From contig JANNFX010000243.1 of the NCBI GenBank assembly GCA_031380225.1, forward strand, positions 1-7,277: a stretch of 7,277 nucleotides of DNA, read 5' to 3'. Source of the DNA: JANNFX01 sp031380225. GTDB lineage: Bacteria > Pseudomonadota > Alphaproteobacteria > Rhizobiales > Hyphomicrobiaceae. Each line of letters begins with the position of its first letter. Position 1 is the stretch's first letter. The notes under the pieces are model-generated. The model had not been told where the DNA came from. It was given only the letters and a program-made list of their open reading frames with translations, and ran no database searches. This document shows positions 5,309 to 7,277 of the stretch, piece after piece. Position numbers and translations under genes: made by a program.

Positions 5309-6520
5309 ATGGCCGTTCGCCGTCTGCACCCTGAACAGCCTGCTAGTTTCGCCTTCACGGCAGGGAACCGAGCCTGGGCGGAAGCCAAGACTCGCGAATA
5401 TCCTGAAGGCAAACGAGCGTCGGCCGTGATCCCCATTTTGTGGCGGGCGCAAGAGCAGAACGGCTGGGTGACCGAGCCGATGATGCGTGACGTCGCTGAC
5501 ATGCTCGGCATGGCGTACATTCGCGTCTACGAGATCGCCACCTTCTATACCATGTTTCAACTCGCCCCCGTCGGCAGCGCGGCGCACGTCCAAGTGTGTG
5601 GGACGACGCCCTGCATGTTGCGCGGTTCGAAGGATCTCATCGCTAAGTGCAAATCGCGCATTCATGGAGAGGCGCATCACCTGTCCGTCGACGGCAAATT
5701 CAGTTGGGAAGAAGTCGAATGCCTCGGCAGCTGTGCCAATGCGCCGATGGTGCAAATTGGTTCTGACACCTTCGAGGATCTGACGCCTGATTTGTTGGAT
5801 GCAGTTCTCGATGGCTTCGCAAAAGGCCAGCCGTTGGCCCCAGGGTCACAGATTGGCCGTCGCGTCTCATGTCCCGAAGGCGGACCGACGACGCTGTCTG
5901 ATCCGGCATTGTTCAATGGATCCAGACTTGGCGATTGGAAAAAGCGCTTTCCGGGCGAAGCGGTTGATGTGGCTTCACCGGTGGCGGCGATGGCCGGAGC
6001 GTATGCGGCTCAGGCCGCAGCAACGGCTACGGCCAACCCACCACCAGTCGCTGCAGCGGCGCCATCGCCGGCAAAAACCATCAATGTCGGCGCTTCGATC
6101 GCCCTCGCTAATGCCGGCCTCGTGCCAGAGCTTGAAGCGCGAAGCACGAAGGCAATGTCGAAGGCGGAAATCGATTCACTTCGCCATACGATGACGTATG
6201 TGCCCCATCCGATGCCAGGCGCTGAACGCAACCGCTTAACGGGCGAGCCCAATCTCTTGAGCGCTCCACGTAACGGCGCCGGTGATGATCTGTCTCTGAT
6301 CCGCGGCGTGGCTGAAAAGCTCGCGCAAAAAATGAACGAGTTAGGGATCTGGCATTTCGATCAGATCGCGGTTTGGACGCCCGAGAACATGGCCTGGTTT
6401 GAAGGACAGATGCCCGGCTTCAAAGGCCGCATTGCAAATGACCAGTGGGTCGAGCAGTGCGCCAAGCTCGCTGGAGGATGGCGGCCTGTCAATCCTGCTG
6501 GCGAAAAGCCGAGAGGATAA
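5309..6520 (+). CDS. nuoE: NADH-quinone oxidoreductase subunit E with C-terminal helix-hairpin-helix extension
   Basis: This encodes the complex I subunit homologous to the mitochondrial 24 kDa protein, part of the peripheral NADH-oxidising arm facing the cytoplasm. Residues about 10-180 are the thioredoxin-like NuoE domain. The four ligands of the [2Fe-2S] cluster N1a are present: Cys97 and Cys102 (C-x4-C), Cys138 and Cys142 (C-x3-C). The total of 403 residues is far above the roughly 160-220 of plain NuoE. The extra part is a divergent segment (about 181-221), an Ala/Pro-rich linker (about 222-257), a further segment (258-323), and a C-terminal domain (about 324-388) resembling the COG3743 'H3TH' helix-hairpin-helix family, with Asn-Glu-Leu-Gly-Ile, Asp-Gln-Ile-Ala and Gly-Phe-Lys-Gly-Arg-Ile. 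Such fused NuoE proteins occur in alphaproteobacteria. In this copy the hairpin reads Arg-Gly-Val-Ala-Glu-Lys-Leu, without the usual Gly-x-Gly. nuoF begins 5 bp after the stop, so the two are surely cotranscribed. Confidence 0.95.
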   Translation: MAVRRLHPEQPASFAFTAGNRAWAEAKTREYPEGKRASAVIPILWRAQEQNGWVTEPMMRDVADMLGMAYIRVYEIATFYTMFQLAPVGSAAHVQVCGTTPCMLRGSKDLIAKCKSRIHGEAHHLSVDGKFSWEEVECLGSCANAPMVQIGSDTFEDLTPDLLDAVLDGFAKGQPLAPGSQIGRRVSCPEGGPTTLSDPALFNGSRLGDWKKRFPGEAVDVASPVAAMAGAYAAQAAATATANPPPVAAAAPSPAKTINVGASIALANAGLVPELEARSTKAMSKAEIDSLRHTMTYVPHPMPGAERNRLTGEPNLLSAPRNGAGDDLSLIRGVAEKLAQKMNELGIWHFDQIAVWTPENMAWFEGQMPGFKGRIANDQWVEQCAKLAGGWRPVNPAGEKPRG

Positions 6521-6525
6521 GGGCG

Positions 6526-7277
6526 ATGCTCGCTGACCAAGATCGCATCTTCACCAACCTCTACGGGCTACATGACGCTAGCCTCAAAGGTGCGATTTCG
6601 CGAGGCGCGTGGGACGGCACCAAGTTTTTCATCGACAAAGGCCACGACTGGATCATCAACGAGGTCAAGCAGTCGGGCTTGCGTGGCCGCGGAGGCGCTG
6701 GGTTTCCGACCGGCCTCAAGTGGTCGTTCATGCCGAAGAACGATCCACGACCGTCCTATTTGGTTATCAATGCCGATGAATCCGAGCCTGGTTCCTGCAA
6801 AGACCGCGAAATTCTGAGACACGATCCGCAGCTGCTGATCGAGGGCGCGCTATTGGCCGCGTTCGCGATGCGCGCGCACGTTTGCTATATCTATGTGCGC
6901 GGCGAATACATCCGCGAGCGCGACGCTTTGCAACGCGCAATTGCCGAAGCCTACGCCGCCAAGTTGATCGGCAAGAATAACGTCCATGGCTGGGACTTCG
7001 AATGCTACGTCCACCATGGTGCTGGCGCGTATATTTGCGGTGAAGAGACGGCGCTTCTCGAAAGCTTAGAGGGTAAAAAAGGTCAGCCGCGCTTGAAGCC
7101 GCCGTTCCCGGCCAACGTCGGGCTCTATGGTGCGCCGACGACGATCAATAACGTCGAGAGTATTGCCGTTACGCCAGACATTCTGCGCCGCGGTGCGACT
7201 TGGTTTGCAGGCCTTGGTAAGCCCAACAATACTGGCACCAAGTTGTTCCAGATCTCAGGCCATGTGAACGAGCCGTG
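6526..7277 (+). CDS. nuoF: NADH-quinone oxidoreductase subunit F (N-terminal part, cut by window edge)
   Basis: The frame from ATG 6526 stays open to the window end, giving 250 residues plus two bases. The product is the complex I subunit homologous to the mitochondrial 51 kDa protein, which binds NADH and FMN and takes the hydride from NADH. Residues 51-66 hold the glycine-rich Gly-Leu-Arg-Gly-Arg-Gly-Gly-Ala-Gly-Phe stretch of the flavin/NADH site. Asn82-Ala-Asp-Glu-Ser-Glu-Pro-Gly (82-89) contains the conserved acidic residues near the nucleotide, and Gly165-Ala-Gly-Ala-Tyr-Ile-Cys-Gly-Glu-Glu-Thr and Lys-Gly-Gln-Pro-Arg (185-189) follow as in all NuoF proteins. The family is about 430 residues long, so the [4Fe-4S] N3 cysteines (E-S-C-G-x-C motif) lie beyond the window. 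Possible ribosome binding bases AGAGGA overlap the end of nuoE (6512-6517), 8 bases before the ATG. Sequence character is that of alphaproteobacteria and mitochondria. Confidence 0.97.
   Translation, partial: MLADQDRIFTNLYGLHDASLKGAISRGAWDGTKFFIDKGHDWIINEVKQSGLRGRGGAGFPTGLKWSFMPKNDPRPSYLVINADESEPGSCKDREILRHDPQLLIEGALLAAFAMRAHVCYIYVRGEYIRERDALQRAIAEAYAAKLIGKNNVHGWDFECYVHHGAGAYICGEETALLESLEGKKGQPRLKPPFPANVGLYGAPTTINNVESIAVTPDILRRGATWFAGLGKPNNTGTKLFQISGHVNEP

Noticed and set aside
5159..5755. 198-codon open frame on the minus strand overlapping the start of nuoE
   Set aside because: It is antisense to the well-conserved NuoE domain, has no recognisable motif and an unnatural composition; it is a shadow of nuoE.
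1..7277. CRISPR array, insertion sequence, prophage or toxin-antitoxin pair
   Set aside because: No regularly spaced repeats, transposase motifs, terminal inverted repeats or small paired genes were found on either strand.

Overview
The window looks like chromosomal DNA from an alphaproteobacterium, probably of the Hyphomicrobiales (Rhizobiales) type. The evidence is a NuoE subunit with the C-terminal helix-hairpin-helix extension seen in that class, a NuoF of the alphaproteobacterial/mitochondrial type, and a polytopic histidine kinase with a PleC/DivJ-like H-box region. Genes are tightly packed. No phage, transposon, CRISPR or RNA gene signature was seen.

Layout from left to right. (1) 2-355 (+) is the C-terminal end of a protein that starts outside the window and ends in a bacterial SH3-like domain. 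Only 27 bp later, 383-1363 (+) encodes an exported trypsin-family (S1A) serine protease with an intact triad, trypsin specificity residues and a zymogen-like activation site. (2) Convergent to these, on the minus strand, lie a membrane-anchored thermonuclease-like protein (2795-2235) followed by an MBL-fold metallohydrolase (2122-1379). A strong hairpin lies between the two. (3) Divergent from the thermonuclease gene, 2869-4581 (+) encodes a six-TM sensor histidine kinase, followed by a small four-TM protein of unknown function (4726-5139). (4) A 169-bp gap with two hairpins and a T6 run precedes the start of a respiratory complex I gene group: nuoE (5309-6520), and nuoF (from 6526, cut by the right edge).

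How the genes fit together: nuoE and nuoF are separated by 5 bp and encode the peripheral NADH-oxidising module of complex I (the 24 kDa and 51 kDa subunit homologues). The other genes have no evident metabolic link to complex I. NuoABCD are not in the 5.3 kb upstream of nuoE, so the nuo genes appear either split or arranged differently from the usual nuoABCDEFG order.

I found no convincing undescribed multi-gene system. The points most worth a second look are the NuoE fusion with a degenerate helix-hairpin-helix, the structured leader before nuoE, the palindromes at the histidine kinase/thermonuclease divergent junction, and the complete trypsin-type protease. All residue numbers come from translating the window by hand; no database search was possible.
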